Origin: Aromatoleum diolicum
GTDB lineage: Bacteria; Pseudomonadota; Gammaproteobacteria; Burkholderiales; Rhodocyclaceae
Length of the DNA stretch: 64,000 nt
Direction: 5' to 3'
NCBI RefSeq assembly: GCF_012910955.1
Contig: NZ_WTVQ01000018.1
Span: forward strand, 38,991 to 102,990
Shown here: positions 1 to 9,702 of the stretch, piece after piece
Position numbering within the stretch: the first letter of the stretch is position 1
Layout of the letters: each line of letters opens with the position of its first letter
Position numbers and translations under genes: made by a program
Notes under the pieces: generated by a model
Databases searched by the model: none
Seen by the model: only the letters and a program-made list of their open reading frames with translations
Told to the model about the DNA's origin: nothing

Positions 1-383
1 TCGCATGCAAGGCGATGGGCATGAACGTGACCAACGTCAAACTCTCGGCCTTCGCCATCGGCGCGATGCTCGGCGGCTTCGCCGGCGTGTTCTTCGCCGC
101 GCGCCAGGGCTTCATCTCGCCGGAAAGTTTCACCTTCAGCGAGTCCGCGATCATCCTCGCGATCGTCGTGCTGGGTGGCATGGGCAGCCAGATGGGCGTC
201 GTGCTCGCAGCACTGGTGCTGGTGCTGCTGCCCGAACTCGGGCGCAATTTCGCCGAATACCGCATGTTGCTGTTCGGTACTGCGATGGTGCTGATCATGG
301 TGTGGAAGCCGAGCGGCCTGCTGTCGTCGCGCGAACCCACGATCCGTCTTGCGAAGGCGTCGGCCATGGGAGGTCAGAAATGA
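1..383 (+). CDS. livM: Branched-chain amino acid ABC transporter permease LivM, C-terminal part
   Basis: The frame is open from the window edge (first whole codon at base 3), so the start lies outside. About 126 residues remain, with hydrophobic membrane segments and the typical LivM end: a GGMGS loop between helices, then VLLPEL and the closing VWKPSGLL segment. LivM is one of two inner-membrane permeases of the high-affinity leucine/isoleucine/valine (or amide, urea) ABC importer. The stop overlaps the livG start (ATGA), which indicates translational coupling. The substrate cannot be told because the binding protein is not in the window. Confidence 0.93.
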   Translation, partial: ACKAMGMNVTNVKLSAFAIGAMLGGFAGVFFAARQGFISPESFTFSESAIILAIVVLGGMGSQMGVVLAALVLVLLPELGRNFAEYRMLLFGTAMVLIMVWKPSGLLSSREPTIRLAKASAMGGQK

Positions 384-1215
384 GCGCCGCCACACTGCTC
401 TCGGTCGAGAATCTGACGATGCGCTTCGGCGGCCTGACCGCCATCGATGACCTGTCGCTGTCAGTGCCCGCGGGCAAGATCACCGCGATCATCGGCCCCA
501 ACGGCGCCGGCAAGACGACCTTCTTCAACTGCCTGACCGGTTTCTACAAGCCGACCACCGGCAGCGTGCGGCTCGCGCATCCGAAGCGCGGTGAAATGCG
601 CCTGGAAACGATGACCGGCCACCGCGTCGCGCGTGATGCACAGGTGGTACGGACTTTCCAGAACATCCGCCTGTTTCCCAAGATGACGGTACTGGAAAAC
701 CTGATCGTCGCGCAGCACAACCGCTTGCAGGACGCATCGCGCTTCTCGATCGCCGGCCTCTTCAGCCTGCCCGGCTACCGCAAGGCGGAAGTCGAAGCGC
801 TGAAAACGGCCGTCCATTGGCTCGATCGACTCGGTCTCACGGGCATCGCAGACACCGCCGCGGGGGACCTGCCGTACGGCACGCAGCGGCGCATCGAAAT
901 CGCACGCGCGTTGTGCGTCGATCCGGTGCTGCTGTGTCTCGATGAGCCGGCAGCGGGCTTGAACCCGCGCGAGTCGGCGGAGCTGAACACGCTGCTGCTG
1001 TCGCTGTGCCGTGAGGAAGGCATCGCGATCCTGCTGATCGAACACGACATGAGCGTCGTGATGAACGTCTCGGATCACATCTGCGTGCTCAACTACGGCC
1101 GCAAGATCGCCGAAGGCACACCGCTTGAAATTCGCAACGACCCGCAAGTCATCAAGGCCTACCTCGGCGAGGACGATGAGAGCGAGCCGGCCACACTGAT
1201 CGGGGGGAACGCCTG

Positions 1216-1216
<1 letters not shown>
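380..1216 (+). CDS. livG: Branched-chain amino acid ABC transporter ATP-binding protein LivG
   Basis: 278 residues, the normal LivG length. The Walker A motif GPNGAGKTT lies near residues 38-46. The signature region reads [15 protein letters not shown], the degenerate form usual in LivG, and is followed by Walker [14 protein letters not shown] and the switch His in LLIEHDM. It is one of two cytoplasmic ATPases driving branched-chain amino acid uptake with LivM, LivH and LivF. The ATG at 380 overlaps the livM stop, and the stop at 1214-1216 overlaps the livF start. An upstream extension of this frame runs inside livM and is not coding. Confidence 0.96.
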
Positions 1217-1928
<712 letters not shown>

Positions 1929-1929
<1 letters not shown>

Positions 1930-2831
1930 TGAGTTCGACCGCCGCCCCGCCGCGCTGGATGCCCTTTGCCGTCCTCGGCACGGGGCTGCTCGCGATCTCC
2001 TTCGGCGCGATCCTCGCTCGCCTCGCGCAGGCCGAGGGCGTGCCCTCGCTCGCAGTGGCGAGCTGGCGGCTGGGGTTGGCTGCGCTGATCGTCACGCCGA
2101 TCGCACTGTTCCAGTCGCGTCGCGCGCTCGCGTCACTCAATCGCAGCCAGGGACTGCTGGCTTTGGCGGCCGGCTTCTTCCTCGCACTGCATTTCGCCAC
2201 CTGGATCACTTCGCTGGAATACACCTCGGTCGCGTCGAGCACCGCGCTGGTGACGACGAATCCGCTGTGGATCGGACTCGCATCCTTCGTGTTGTTCCGC
2301 GAACGCCCGAGCCGCATGATGATGGGCGGCATTGCGCTGTCCTTCGGTGGCAGCCTGCTGATCTTCTGGAGCGACAGCCAGACCGCAAGCGCGGGATCTG
2401 ACCCCATGTTCGGCAATCTGCTTGCGCTGATCGGCTCGTGGTGCTTCTCGGCGTACCTGCTGATCGGTCGCCGACTGCGCGCCGGGCTGCCGCTACCCGC
2501 CTACGTTTGGCTCGCGTACGGCGCGGCGGCGCTGTTCCTCGTCGCTGCGAGCAGCGCATCCGGTGCGCCGCTGACCGGTTTTGACCTGACCGCGTGGGCG
2601 GTGCTCGCCGGCATGGCGCTGGGGCCGCAACTGCTTGGCCATACCGCCTACAACTGGTCGCTGCGCCACGTGTCGGCGACATTCGTCGCGGTCGTCACGC
2701 TTGGCGAACCGGTCGGCAGCGCGGCAATGGCGTTCATCGTCTTCGGCGAAGGTTTCGCACCGCTGCAGTTCGGCGGCTTCGCGTTGCTGCTCGCGGGAAT
2801 CTATCTGGCGGCACGCGGCGAGAAGTCCTGA
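1929..2831 (+). CDS. DMT-superfamily transporter (EamA), inner membrane
   Basis: 300 residues with about ten hydrophobic helices in two EamA repeats (roughly residues 8-140 and 155-297). The second repeat carries the family pattern LGEPVGSAAMAF. Such proteins export amino acids or related metabolites. The start overlaps the livF stop (TGATG), so it is co-translated with the branched-chain amino acid importer; efflux of an amino acid or by-product is a reasonable inference. The specific substrate is unknown. Confidence 0.88.
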
Positions 2832-2907
2832 TCCGTTTCGCGCCGGCATCGAAAATTGCTTCCGCAGGCTGTCGTGCCGCCCCTAGGCGGACCCTCCGTT
2901 CGCCTCG

Positions 2908-3108
2908 TCAATAATGCGGAGGAATCTCCTCGCGCAGGTCGCGGCGTTCCCCCGGCGAGCCGGAAGCGAGTTGACGGTGCAGATCGACGATCTGCTGCTG
3001 CAAGCGATCGATCTGCTGCTGCTGACGGAACACCATCAGATTCAGTTCCTCCAGCAGATCCTCCGAAAGCGCGATCTTGGATTCGATTCGGTTGAGGCGA
3101 TCTTCCAT
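2908..3108 (-). CDS. slyX: SlyX family protein
   Basis: 66 residues, the usual SlyX size. It begins MEDRLNRIESKIALSEDLLE and is almost wholly a coiled coil with a Gln-rich stretch (QQQQIDRLQQQ), ending in the family tail PPHY. The start at 3108 is preceded by AAGGA six bases upstream. A longer version starting near 3267 would add an atypical Arg/Pro-rich extension and run into the CDGSH gene, so I reject it. The function of SlyX is not established. Confidence 0.88.
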   Translation of the reverse strand: MEDRLNRIESKIALSEDLLEELNLMVFRQQQQIDRLQQQIVDLHRQLASGSPGERRDLREEIPPHY

Positions 3109-3206
3109 GCATGGTCCTTTAATACCCTCGTCCGCAGGCCGCGGGATGACCCGTGCCGGAACAGAGTGGTGGATGAAGCTTTCGGGCTGACGTCCCGCAC
3201 CCGCGC

Positions 3207-3452
3207 TTACACGCTCTTGTGCGTACCGTCGCAGAACGGCTTGTGGCCCGAGTGTTTGCAGCCGCACAGATAGGCCGTGCCGGTGGTTTCGGCGGTGAAT
3301 TTGACCGGGGTAAAAGGGCCACTCTTATGCGACCCGTCACAGAACGGCTGGTTCTTGCTGTTGCCGCACTGGCACCAGAAGTACACCTTGCCAGCCTCGA
3401 GTTCGACAGCGTAAGGGCCTTTCTGCGCAATATTGGGGACCGGCTCGCTCAT
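3207..3452 (-). CDS. Double CDGSH-type iron-sulfur protein
   Basis: 81 residues with two CDGSH zinc-finger-like motifs, each of form C-x-C-x2-S-x3-P-x-C-D-G-(S/T)-H: CQCGNSKNQPFCDGSH and CGCKHSGHKPFCDGTH. In this family each motif binds a redox-active [2Fe-2S] cluster through three Cys and one His, so two clusters per chain are expected. There is no signal peptide or membrane anchor, unlike mitochondrial mitoNEET, so it is probably cytosolic. It sits between slyX and an FAD oxidoreductase on the same strand; an electron-transfer link is only a guess. Confidence 0.93.
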   Translation of the reverse strand: MSEPVPNIAQKGPYAVELEAGKVYFWCQCGNSKNQPFCDGSHKSGPFTPVKFTAETTGTAYLCGCKHSGHKPFCDGTHKSV

Positions 3453-3542
3453 GGTGTTCTCCTTGACGAAGGGCGCGGGACTGATTCGCCTGCCCGCACC
3501 CCCTCAATCTAGGCGTCCGCCACGAAGCTGCAAGCGCGGTCG

Positions 3543-5156
3543 CTATGCACTGACCGGCGCGCCGAGGAGCGTAGTCGCCAACGCTTCGGCAACCCGGATA
3601 CCGTCGACACCGGCCGACAGGATACCGCCGGCGTAGCCGGCCCCCTCACCCGCCGGATACAGCCCCTTCACGTTGAGGCTCTGGCAGTCCGCACCGCGGG
3701 TGATGCGCAGCGGCGACGAGGTGCGCGTTTCCACGCCTGTCAGTACGGCGTCGCGCATCGAAAAACCCCTGATCTGCCGCTCGAAGGCCGGCAGCGCCTC
3801 GCGCACCGCCGCGATTGCGTAATCCGGCAGGCTCGTCGAGAGATCGCCAAACTTGACGCCGGGCTTGTACGAGGGCTCCACCGAGCCCGGTGCCGACGAC
3901 GGCTGGCAGGCGATGAAGTCGCCAACGAGTTGCCCTGGCGCCTCGTAATTATCGCCACCGAGTTCAAACGCACGCGACTCCCAGCGGCGCTGGAACTCGA
4001 TGCCTGCGAGCGGTCCGCCCGGATAATCTTCCGGCGTGATGCCGACCACAATGCCCGCGTTGGCGTTGCGCTCGTTGCGCGAATACTGGCTCATGCCATT
4101 GGTGACGACACGGTTCGGCTCCGACGTCGCCGCGACCACCGTGCCGCCCGGGCACATGCAGAAGCTATACACCGCGCGCCCGTTCTTCGCGTGATGCACC
4201 AGCTTGTAATCCGCCGCCCCCAGCAGCGGATGTCCCGCATGGGGGCCGAAACGCGCCGTGTCGATCAGCGACTGCGGGTGCTCGATGCGGAAGCCCACCG
4301 AAAACGGCTTGGCTTCCATGAATACCCCGCGCGCGTGCAGCATCTCGAAGGTGTCGCGCGCACTGTGTCCGAGCGCCAGCACGACGTGGTCGGTGCGGAT
4401 TTCCTCGCCCGACGCGAGGGTCAGTCCGCGTACCTGACCGTCCTCGATCAGCAGATCCGTAACGCGCTGCTGGAATCGGATCTCGCCGCCCAGCGCCTCG
4501 ATGTCGTGGCGCATGCTCTCGACCATGCCCACAAGGCGGAAGGTGCCGATGTGGGGTTTGGCCACATACAGGATCTCCTCCGGCGCACCCGCCTTGACGA
4601 ACTCGTTGAGCACCTTGCGGCCGTAGTGCTTCGGGTCCTTGATCTGGCTGTAGAGCTTGCCGTCCGAGAACGTGCCCGCCCCGCCTTCGCCGAACTGCAC
4701 GTTGGATTCGGGGTTCAGCACATTCTTGCGCCACAACCCCCAGGTGTCCTTGGTTCGCTCGCGCACCGCCTTGCCGCGCTCGAGGATGATCGGCCGGAAG
4801 CCCATCTGCGCAAGAATCAGCCCGGCGAAGATGCCGCATGGGCCAAAGCCGACCACCACCGGCCGGTGTGCGAGCGTTTCCGGCGCACGTCCGACGAAAC
4901 GGTAGTTCGTATCGGGCGTTGGCGTCACATGGCGGTCGCCGGCGAACTTCGTCAGCAATGCCGCCTCGTTGGCGACGGTCATGTCGACCGTGTAGATCAG
5001 CATGATCGCACTGGCCTTGCGTGCGTCGTAACTGCGCTTGAAGACCTTGAAATCGATGAGCTCTGCCGGCTTGATGTCCAGCCGAGCGAGGATGGCTTCC
5101 CTCAGGGCGCCGTCCGGATGGTCCAGCGGCAGCCTGAGTTCGGTAATTCGCAACAT
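3543..5156 (-). CDS. NAD(P)/FAD-dependent oxidoreductase (COG2509-like)
   Basis: 537 residues. It begins MLRITELRLPLDHP with a roughly 85-residue N-terminal domain, then a dinucleotide-binding site VVGFGPCGIFAGLILA near residues 100-115. The segment FGEGGAGTFSDGKL and the C-terminal GLYPAGEGAGYAGGI FAD-contact segment are typical of this large flavoprotein family of unknown substrate. I chose the ATG at 5156 over an upstream TTG because the conserved family start lies there. It is followed 90 bases downstream by the CDGSH gene on the same strand. Confidence 0.88.
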   Translation of the reverse strand: MLRITELRLPLDHPDGALREAILARLDIKPAELIDFKVFKRSYDARKASAIMLIYTVDMTVANEAALLTKFAGDRHVTPTPDTNYRFVGRAPETLAHRPVVVGFGPCGIFAGLILAQMGFRPIILERGKAVRERTKDTWGLWRKNVLNPESNVQFGEGGAGTFSDGKLYSQIKDPKHYGRKVLNEFVKAGAPEEILYVAKPHIGTFRLVGMVESMRHDIEALGGEIRFQQRVTDLLIEDGQVRGLTLASGEEIRTDHVVLALGHSARDTFEMLHARGVFMEAKPFSVGFRIEHPQSLIDTARFGPHAGHPLLGAADYKLVHHAKNGRAVYSFCMCPGGTVVAATSEPNRVVTNGMSQYSRNERNANAGIVVGITPEDYPGGPLAGIEFQRRWESRAFELGGDNYEAPGQLVGDFIACQPSSAPGSVEPSYKPGVKFGDLSTSLPDYAIAAVREALPAFERQIRGFSMRDAVLTGVETRTSSPLRITRGADCQSLNVKGLYPAGEGAGYAGGILSAGVDGIRVAEALATTLLGAPVSA

Positions 5157-5216
5157 GGGTGTTTCCAGTATCCGGGTTCGGTGAGCGTATTGGCACAAAC
5201 GGCCGAGGGCGCGATT

Positions 5217-6425
5217 CTAAACGGGATCGCTGTCCGTCACCGCAGAGCCTGCGCGATCACGTATTTCCATGCCTTTGAGCACCACCACCAGCAAGGTTCC
5301 CACCACCATCACTGCCGCTGCAAGATACAGTCCGTCGGCGTAGCTGCCGCGCAATGCCGCCAGCCAGCCGGTCACTGCCGGGCCGATGATCTGTGCAATA
5401 CCGTAGGCGATCGTCATTCTGCCCATCATCTTGGCCGGGCGGGTCGGGTAATAGCGCCCTGCCATCGTCAGGACGAGGCTGACCGCGCCGATGAAGGTGC
5501 CGCCGAACAGCACTGCGCCCAGCAACGCCGGGATCAGACCGCCGGCCAGCACCGGCAGCAGGATGCCACCGATCTGCAGGCCATAGGCCAGGATCAGCGA
5601 GTTAAGGTCACCGATACGACGCGCAATCAAGTCCCAGACGATGCATGCCGGAGCCGCGGCCAGTCCGAGGACAAGAAACACCAGCCAGCCCCGTCCCGCG
5701 AGACCGGGCAGCTTGTCGATGATCGCAACGATGAAGGTTGCGCTGACGACGTAACCAACCCCCGCACAGAAGTAGGCCGCCATGAAGATACGCATGAATG
5801 CCGGCCCCGGCGGACTATCGACCATTTTTTGGCCGCCGACCGTAAAGGACGTGCGATCCGGCGGCGGCAACCAGCGCCACGCCGGGATCAATACCAGCAC
5901 CCCGAGCGCGCTAAAAATGAACCACTGGGTGCGCCAGTCGAACCACTGTGTCATCAATGCCACCGCTGCCGCACAACCGGCAATGCCCAGCCCGATCCCG
6001 GCAAAATGAATGCCGAGTTCCGAACGATGCTGGTGGCGGATCAACCAGTTCAGGATCAGCCCTGTACCGAGCAGCATCCCCGCAGCGCTGCTGAGCCCGG
6101 CAATGAAGCGGAACACCGACCACAGCAGCGGGTTGGTCGTCAGGCCCATTGCCGCCGTGCTGACCACCGCCACGACGAGACCGATGCGGTACAGGCGGTC
6201 CTTCAACACAAGGTCGCTGATCAGCGAAGCGATCAGCGCACCGCAGAGATAACCCGCGTAATTCCACGCTGCCAGGACGCCGCCCTCCCCCAGGCCCAGG
6301 CCGGCCTGTTGCTGCATCAGCGGCAACAGCGGCGTATAGGCGAAACGTGCGATCCCGAGCACCAGGATCAGACTCAGGATGCCCGCACTCAGGACTTTCA
6401 GACGCTGCTTCTGTTCGTCGCTCAT
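5217..6425 (-). CDS. MFS transporter, YbfB/YjiJ family
   Basis: 402 residues with about twelve transmembrane helices. The first helix carries the family pattern GIARFAYTPLLP, and AAWNYAGYLCGAL follows, as in YbfB/YjiJ (MFS_4) proteins. It is an inner-membrane secondary transporter with unknown substrate. It is transcribed leftward ahead of the FAD oxidoreductase (61-base gap). The 223-base region before it is shared with the divergent dodecin gene and holds the tandem TACGGT repeat described separately. Confidence 0.88.
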   Translation of the reverse strand: MSDEQKQRLKVLSAGILSLILVLGIARFAYTPLLPLMQQQAGLGLGEGGVLAAWNYAGYLCGALIASLISDLVLKDRLYRIGLVVAVVSTAAMGLTTNPLLWSVFRFIAGLSSAAGMLLGTGLILNWLIRHQHRSELGIHFAGIGLGIAGCAAAVALMTQWFDWRTQWFIFSALGVLVLIPAWRWLPPPDRTSFTVGGQKMVDSPPGPAFMRIFMAAYFCAGVGYVVSATFIVAIIDKLPGLAGRGWLVFLVLGLAAAPACIVWDLIARRIGDLNSLILAYGLQIGGILLPVLAGGLIPALLGAVLFGGTFIGAVSLVLTMAGRYYPTRPAKMMGRMTIAYGIAQIIGPAVTGWLAALRGSYADGLYLAAAVMVVGTLLVVVLKGMEIRDRAGSAVTDSDPV

Positions 6426-6453
6426 CGAACCTGATCCTTGTGCGTGATTGCGA

Positions 6454-6469
6454 TACGGTACGGTACGGT
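6454..6469. promoter_or_regulatory. Tandem TACGGT repeat in the MFS-dodecin divergent region
   Basis: Bases 6454-6469 read TACGGTACGGTACGGT. The first 12 bases differ by one base from the palindromic core TACGGTACCGTA at 34964-34975 and 53245-53256. The position between two divergent genes suits an operator, but the sequence is a direct repeat and not a palindrome, so the assignment is weak. Confidence 0.25.
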
Positions 6470-6648
6470 GCCCGGCATCGCAAGTCGCACAAATGCAGGG
6501 ATAAGATCCGTCGATGACGATTCATTGCGATCACGACATGCGGCAGCACGGCTGCGAGCGCGTTTGATCCTGCATATCCGCGCGCGCAGCCCTTCGCTCC
6601 TTCTCTATACTGGGAGCGCAACCCCGATCAACGCGCAAGGAGATGGCA

Positions 6649-6858
6649 ATGTCGGCCCACGTCTACAAACTCGTCGAGCTTGTCGGTTCATCACCCGTCA
6701 GTGTCGACGACGCGATTCGCAATGCCATCGAAATGGCGAGCAAGTCGGTCCGTCACATGGACTGGTTCGAGACGACCGAAATCCGCGGCCACATTGCCGA
6801 CGGCAAGATCGCGCACTTCCAGGTCAAGCTGAAGGTGGGCTTTCGACTGGAAGAGTGA
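6649..6858 (+). CDS. Dodecin family flavin-binding protein
   Basis: 69 residues beginning MSAHVYKLVELVG, with the dodecin pattern SVDDAIRNAIEMASKSVRHMDWFET and the C-terminal strand FQVKLKVGFRLEE. Dodecins assemble as hollow dodecamers that bind stacked flavins (or CoA) through the conserved Trp; here it is the W of DWFE. They are thought to store or buffer flavin. AGGAG at 6638-6642 lies six bases before the ATG at 6649, so I prefer it to the ATG at 6643, which would abut the ribosome-binding site. Its last 35 bases overlap the end of the opposite GTPase gene. Confidence 0.92.
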   Translation: MSAHVYKLVELVGSSPVSVDDAIRNAIEMASKSVRHMDWFETTEIRGHIADGKIAHFQVKLKVGFRLEE

Positions 6859-7732
6859 TCCCGCGGCCCTGCTCCAGCATTGCACGGCGCGTTTCGGGCG
6901 TTTCGAGGCTGATCCGCCCAAGCGAGCCGCTGCGATAGTCGTTGAGCAGGATGTGCGACGCCTTCTCGAGATCCGGCGCGCCGCCTTTCAAGCGGCAGCC
7001 GCGCCGAGCCGCAACGGCTTCGATCACGCCGACTCCGTCGAGCGCTTCCATGCGCTCGGGCGCGATGCCGTAGCGCGCGGCCACCAGCGCGGGGTAGCGG
7101 TCGAGCAAGAGGTAGCCGAGAAAGGCCGCCACCTGCTCGTCGATGACCGCGTTGCGCCCGATCGCGTGACTCGCGGCGAGCATGAAGCCGTCCGAATCAT
7201 GGTCGATCTTCGGCCACATCAGGCCCGGTGTATCGGTGAGCGTCATCTGGTCCCCGAGGTCCAGGGTCTGCTGCGACTTCGTCACCGCCGGCTCGTCGCC
7301 AACTGCCGCGACGCGGCGTTTCAGCAGCGCGTTCATCAGCGTCGATTTGCCGACGTTCGGAATACCCATGATCATGATGCGCAGCAACTTGGTACCGTCA
7401 TTGCGATGCGGTGCGAGCCCCTGACACAGCTTCGGCACGCGAGCGACATCGCCCGGTTTTTTGCACGACAGCGCGACCGCCTTGACGCCCGGTTGGCTGT
7501 TGAAGAAATCCAGCCACGCGCGCGTCGCGACCGGATCGGCAAGGTCGGCCTTGTTGAGCAGCTTGAGGCAGGGCCGCTGCCGGAATAGGCGCAGCTCGCG
7601 GATCATCGGGTTGCTGCTCGCCTCGGGAATGCGCGCGTCGAGCACCTCGATCACGACATCGGTCAGCGCCATGGTCTCGGCCGCCTTCTTGCGCGCCGAG
7701 GTCATGTGACCGGGAAACCACTGAATGGACAT
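6824..7732 (-). CDS. Ribosome biogenesis GTPase, YlqF/RbgA family
   Basis: 302 residues beginning MSIQWFPGHMTSARK, the family signature. The GTPase motifs are in circularly permuted order: G4 LNKADL first, then G1 GIPNVGKST, then G3 DTPGLMWP. RbgA-type GTPases act in assembly of the large ribosomal subunit. The C-terminal domain after about residue 190 is the usual RNA-binding-like region. An in-frame ATG at 7762 has a better ribosome-binding site (GAGG) and would add ten residues; I kept the family-conserved start. The gene converges on and overlaps dodecin by 35 bases. Confidence 0.92.
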   Translation of the reverse strand: MSIQWFPGHMTSARKKAAETMALTDVVIEVLDARIPEASSNPMIRELRLFRQRPCLKLLNKADLADPVATRAWLDFFNSQPGVKAVALSCKKPGDVARVPKLCQGLAPHRNDGTKLLRIMIMGIPNVGKSTLMNALLKRRVAAVGDEPAVTKSQQTLDLGDQMTLTDTPGLMWPKIDHDSDGFMLAASHAIGRNAVIDEQVAAFLGYLLLDRYPALVAARYGIAPERMEALDGVGVIEAVAARRGCRLKGGAPDLEKASHILLNDYRSGSLGRISLETPETRRAMLEQGRGITLPVESPPSA

Positions 7733-7819
7733 CTGGGACGGAACCGTGGACAAGAGGCGCATTATCGCCTCGTTCGCTCGTGGATTGGGGCAAAATGGCG
7801 GACTTTCGAGGGGTAGCGC

Positions 7820-8380
7820 ATGAATCGTGACGAAGTGATTGCGGCGACGCGGCAGTGGCTGGAAAAAGCTGTGATCGGGCTCAATCTGTGTCCGTTCGCG
7901 AAATCGGTGTACGTGAAGACCCAGGTACGTTTCGTCGTCAGCGACGCGAAGCACACCGACGCCTTTCTCGAAGAACTCGACCGCGAACTCGATTTCCTCG
8001 CCGCCGCCGACCCGCAGGAGGTCGACACGACACTGCTGATCCACCCGACCCTGTTCTCCGACTTCCTCGATTTCAACGAGATCGCCGGCATCGCCGAAGA
8101 AGCCGTCGTCGAGCACGAACTCGAAGGCATCCTGCAGGTCGCGAGCTTCCACCCGCGCTTTCAGTTCGAAGACAGCGCCGAAGACGATATCGCAAACTTC
8201 ACCAACCGTTCGCCCTTCCCTTCGCTGCACCTGCTGCGCGAAGAAAGCATCGAGCGCGCCGTGGCAGCCTACCCCGAGGCCGAGTCGATCTACGAGCGCA
8301 ACATCGAAACGCTGCAGAAACTCGGCCACGCTGGCTGGAAGGCCTTGGGCGTTCCCGACGGACAGGACGGCGAAAAGTGA
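7820..8380 (+). CDS. DUF1415 family protein
   Basis: 186 residues. It starts MNRDEVIAATRQWLE and carries the family hallmark GLNLCPFAK near residues 20-28, then a LIHPTLF and SFHPRFQF pair and FTNRSPFPSLHLLRE. There is no signal peptide, so it is cytosolic. The function is not known in any member. The stop nearly abuts the following methyltransferase (ATG six bases beyond), so the two are likely co-transcribed. Confidence 0.9.
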   Translation: MNRDEVIAATRQWLEKAVIGLNLCPFAKSVYVKTQVRFVVSDAKHTDAFLEELDRELDFLAAADPQEVDTTLLIHPTLFSDFLDFNEIAGIAEEAVVEHELEGILQVASFHPRFQFEDSAEDDIANFTNRSPFPSLHLLREESIERAVAAYPEAESIYERNIETLQKLGHAGWKALGVPDGQDGEK

Positions 8381-8385
8381 ACCGC

Positions 8386-9279
8386 ATGCGCAAAAAGGCC
8401 ATCTCGGAGACCATGCTGGCGACCGCGCAAGTACCGAAAACTCCGGCCACTGCGATCCCGGACATCCGCCCCGGGCAGTCAATCGAACTGCTCAAGGAAC
8501 TGCACATCCTCACGCGCGACGGCAAGCTCAACCAGGACAGCCGGCGCAAGCTGAAGCAGGTCTATCACCTCTACAATTTCATCGAGCCGCTGCTCGAAGA
8601 GGTAATCAGCGCGCACGGCGATCTCACCCTTGCCGACCACGGCGCGGGCAAGTCCTACCTCGGCTTCATCCTCTACGACCTCTTTCTCAAGGCGCGTGAG
8701 GGGAGGCACATGAGCGGCCACATCTACGGCATCGAAACCCGCGACGAACTCGTGTCGAAGTCGCGCGAACTCGCCGCACGGCTCGACTTCGGGCGCATGT
8801 CCTTCCTCAACCTGTCGGTCGAGGACTCGATCCATTCCCCGGAACTGCCCGAGCATATCGACGTCGTCACCGCGCTGCACGCCTGCAACACTGCCACCGA
8901 CGACGCGATCCGCTTCGCGCTGCACAAGCAGGCCCGCTTCATCGTGCTGGTGCCCTGCTGCCAGGCCGAAGTCGCCGCCGTTCTGCGCAAGCACAAGAAC
9001 GAATCGTTCGCGAAGACCCCGCTGTCCGAAATCTGGCGCCACCCGATCCACACCCGCGAATTCGGCAGCCAGCTCACCAACGTGTTGCGCTGCCTGCTGC
9101 TCGAATCGCACGGCTACCAGCTCACGGTCACGGAACTGGTGGGCTGGGAGCATTCGATGAAGAACGAACTGATCATCGCCCGCGCCGCCGGCCAGCCCCG
9201 CGGCAATGCCCGCGAGCGTCTGGAACAGATTCTCGCCGAACTGAACCTGGACGAGTTGCACGAGCGCTTCGTGTATTGA
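8386..9279 (+). CDS. Class I SAM-dependent methyltransferase (Methyltransf_32-like)
   Basis: 297 residues. An N-terminal helical region precedes a Rossmann-type methyltransferase core. LADHGAGKSYLGFILYDL (about residues 83-100) is the SAM motif I variant, with the acidic motif II in GIETRD. VTALHACNTATDDAIRFAL and LVPCCQAEVA follow, which match the methyltransferase family that includes METTL25/GSTCD-like proteins. The substrate is unknown. The chosen ATG at 8386 gives the start MRKKAISE; a GTG at 8377 overlapping the DUF1415 stop is an alternative. Confidence 0.82.
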   Translation: MRKKAISETMLATAQVPKTPATAIPDIRPGQSIELLKELHILTRDGKLNQDSRRKLKQVYHLYNFIEPLLEEVISAHGDLTLADHGAGKSYLGFILYDLFLKAREGRHMSGHIYGIETRDELVSKSRELAARLDFGRMSFLNLSVEDSIHSPELPEHIDVVTALHACNTATDDAIRFALHKQARFIVLVPCCQAEVAAVLRKHKNESFAKTPLSEIWRHPIHTREFGSQLTNVLRCLLLESHGYQLTVTELVGWEHSMKNELIIARAAGQPRGNARERLEQILAELNLDELHERFVY

Positions 9280-9357
9280 GTCGGACTTGATCTTGGCGAA
9301 GTACAGCGCCCTTAGTGACGGTTAATCTGCAGTTCCACACTCCGGCGACTCGCTAAA

Positions 9358-9648
9358 ATGTCCGATATTCCCTTCCCGATCCTGGTCGCCGCCATCTTCC
9401 TGTTCGGCTGCCTTGCCGTGCTTCACATACACCGGCGCCAGCAGGACGCCCAGCGTGCACTGCCGCAACGTGACGCCTATCTCGCCGCGCATGGCCAGCA
9501 AACCCCCGCCTGCCAGCGCTGCCGCTCGATCGACACGCGCGAATTCGGCCTGCACGACGGCGAGGACCATCGCCGCGTCGTCGCCTGCGCGCACTGCGAC
9601 AAGCTGATGTTCCAGTACAGTCGCAACACCGAAATGCGAAGAAGCTAG
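9358..9648 (+). CDS. Small membrane-anchored protein with zinc-ribbon-like Cys pairs
   Basis: 96 residues. An N-terminal hydrophobic helix (about residues 6-23) is followed by a basic His/Arg stretch and a soluble part. That part carries two C-x2-C pairs, CQRC and CAHC, spaced like a small zinc ribbon. I do not recognise a named family. The coding character (high GC at third positions, 78-base spacing from the methyltransferase stop, same strand) supports a real gene. Metal binding is inferred from the Cys spacing only. Confidence 0.72.
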   Translation: MSDIPFPILVAAIFLFGCLAVLHIHRRQQDAQRALPQRDAYLAAHGQQTPACQRCRSIDTREFGLHDGEDHRRVVACAHCDKLMFQYSRNTEMRRS

Positions 9649-9702
9649 AACGTTCTCGAGCGTCGACCGGTCAACGGGAGATCTCCCTCCCGGAGCCCGG
9701 CC

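Noticed and set aside
3108..3267. Longer N terminus for SlyX
   Set aside because: It would overlap the CDGSH gene and add an atypical basic stretch. The ATG at 3108 has a good AAGGA site and matches the family start.
3930..6434. An 834-codon open frame on the plus strand
   Set aside because: It runs antisense to the FAD oxidoreductase and MFS genes. High GC leaves long antisense frames open; the protein is Arg/His/Gln rich with no family features.
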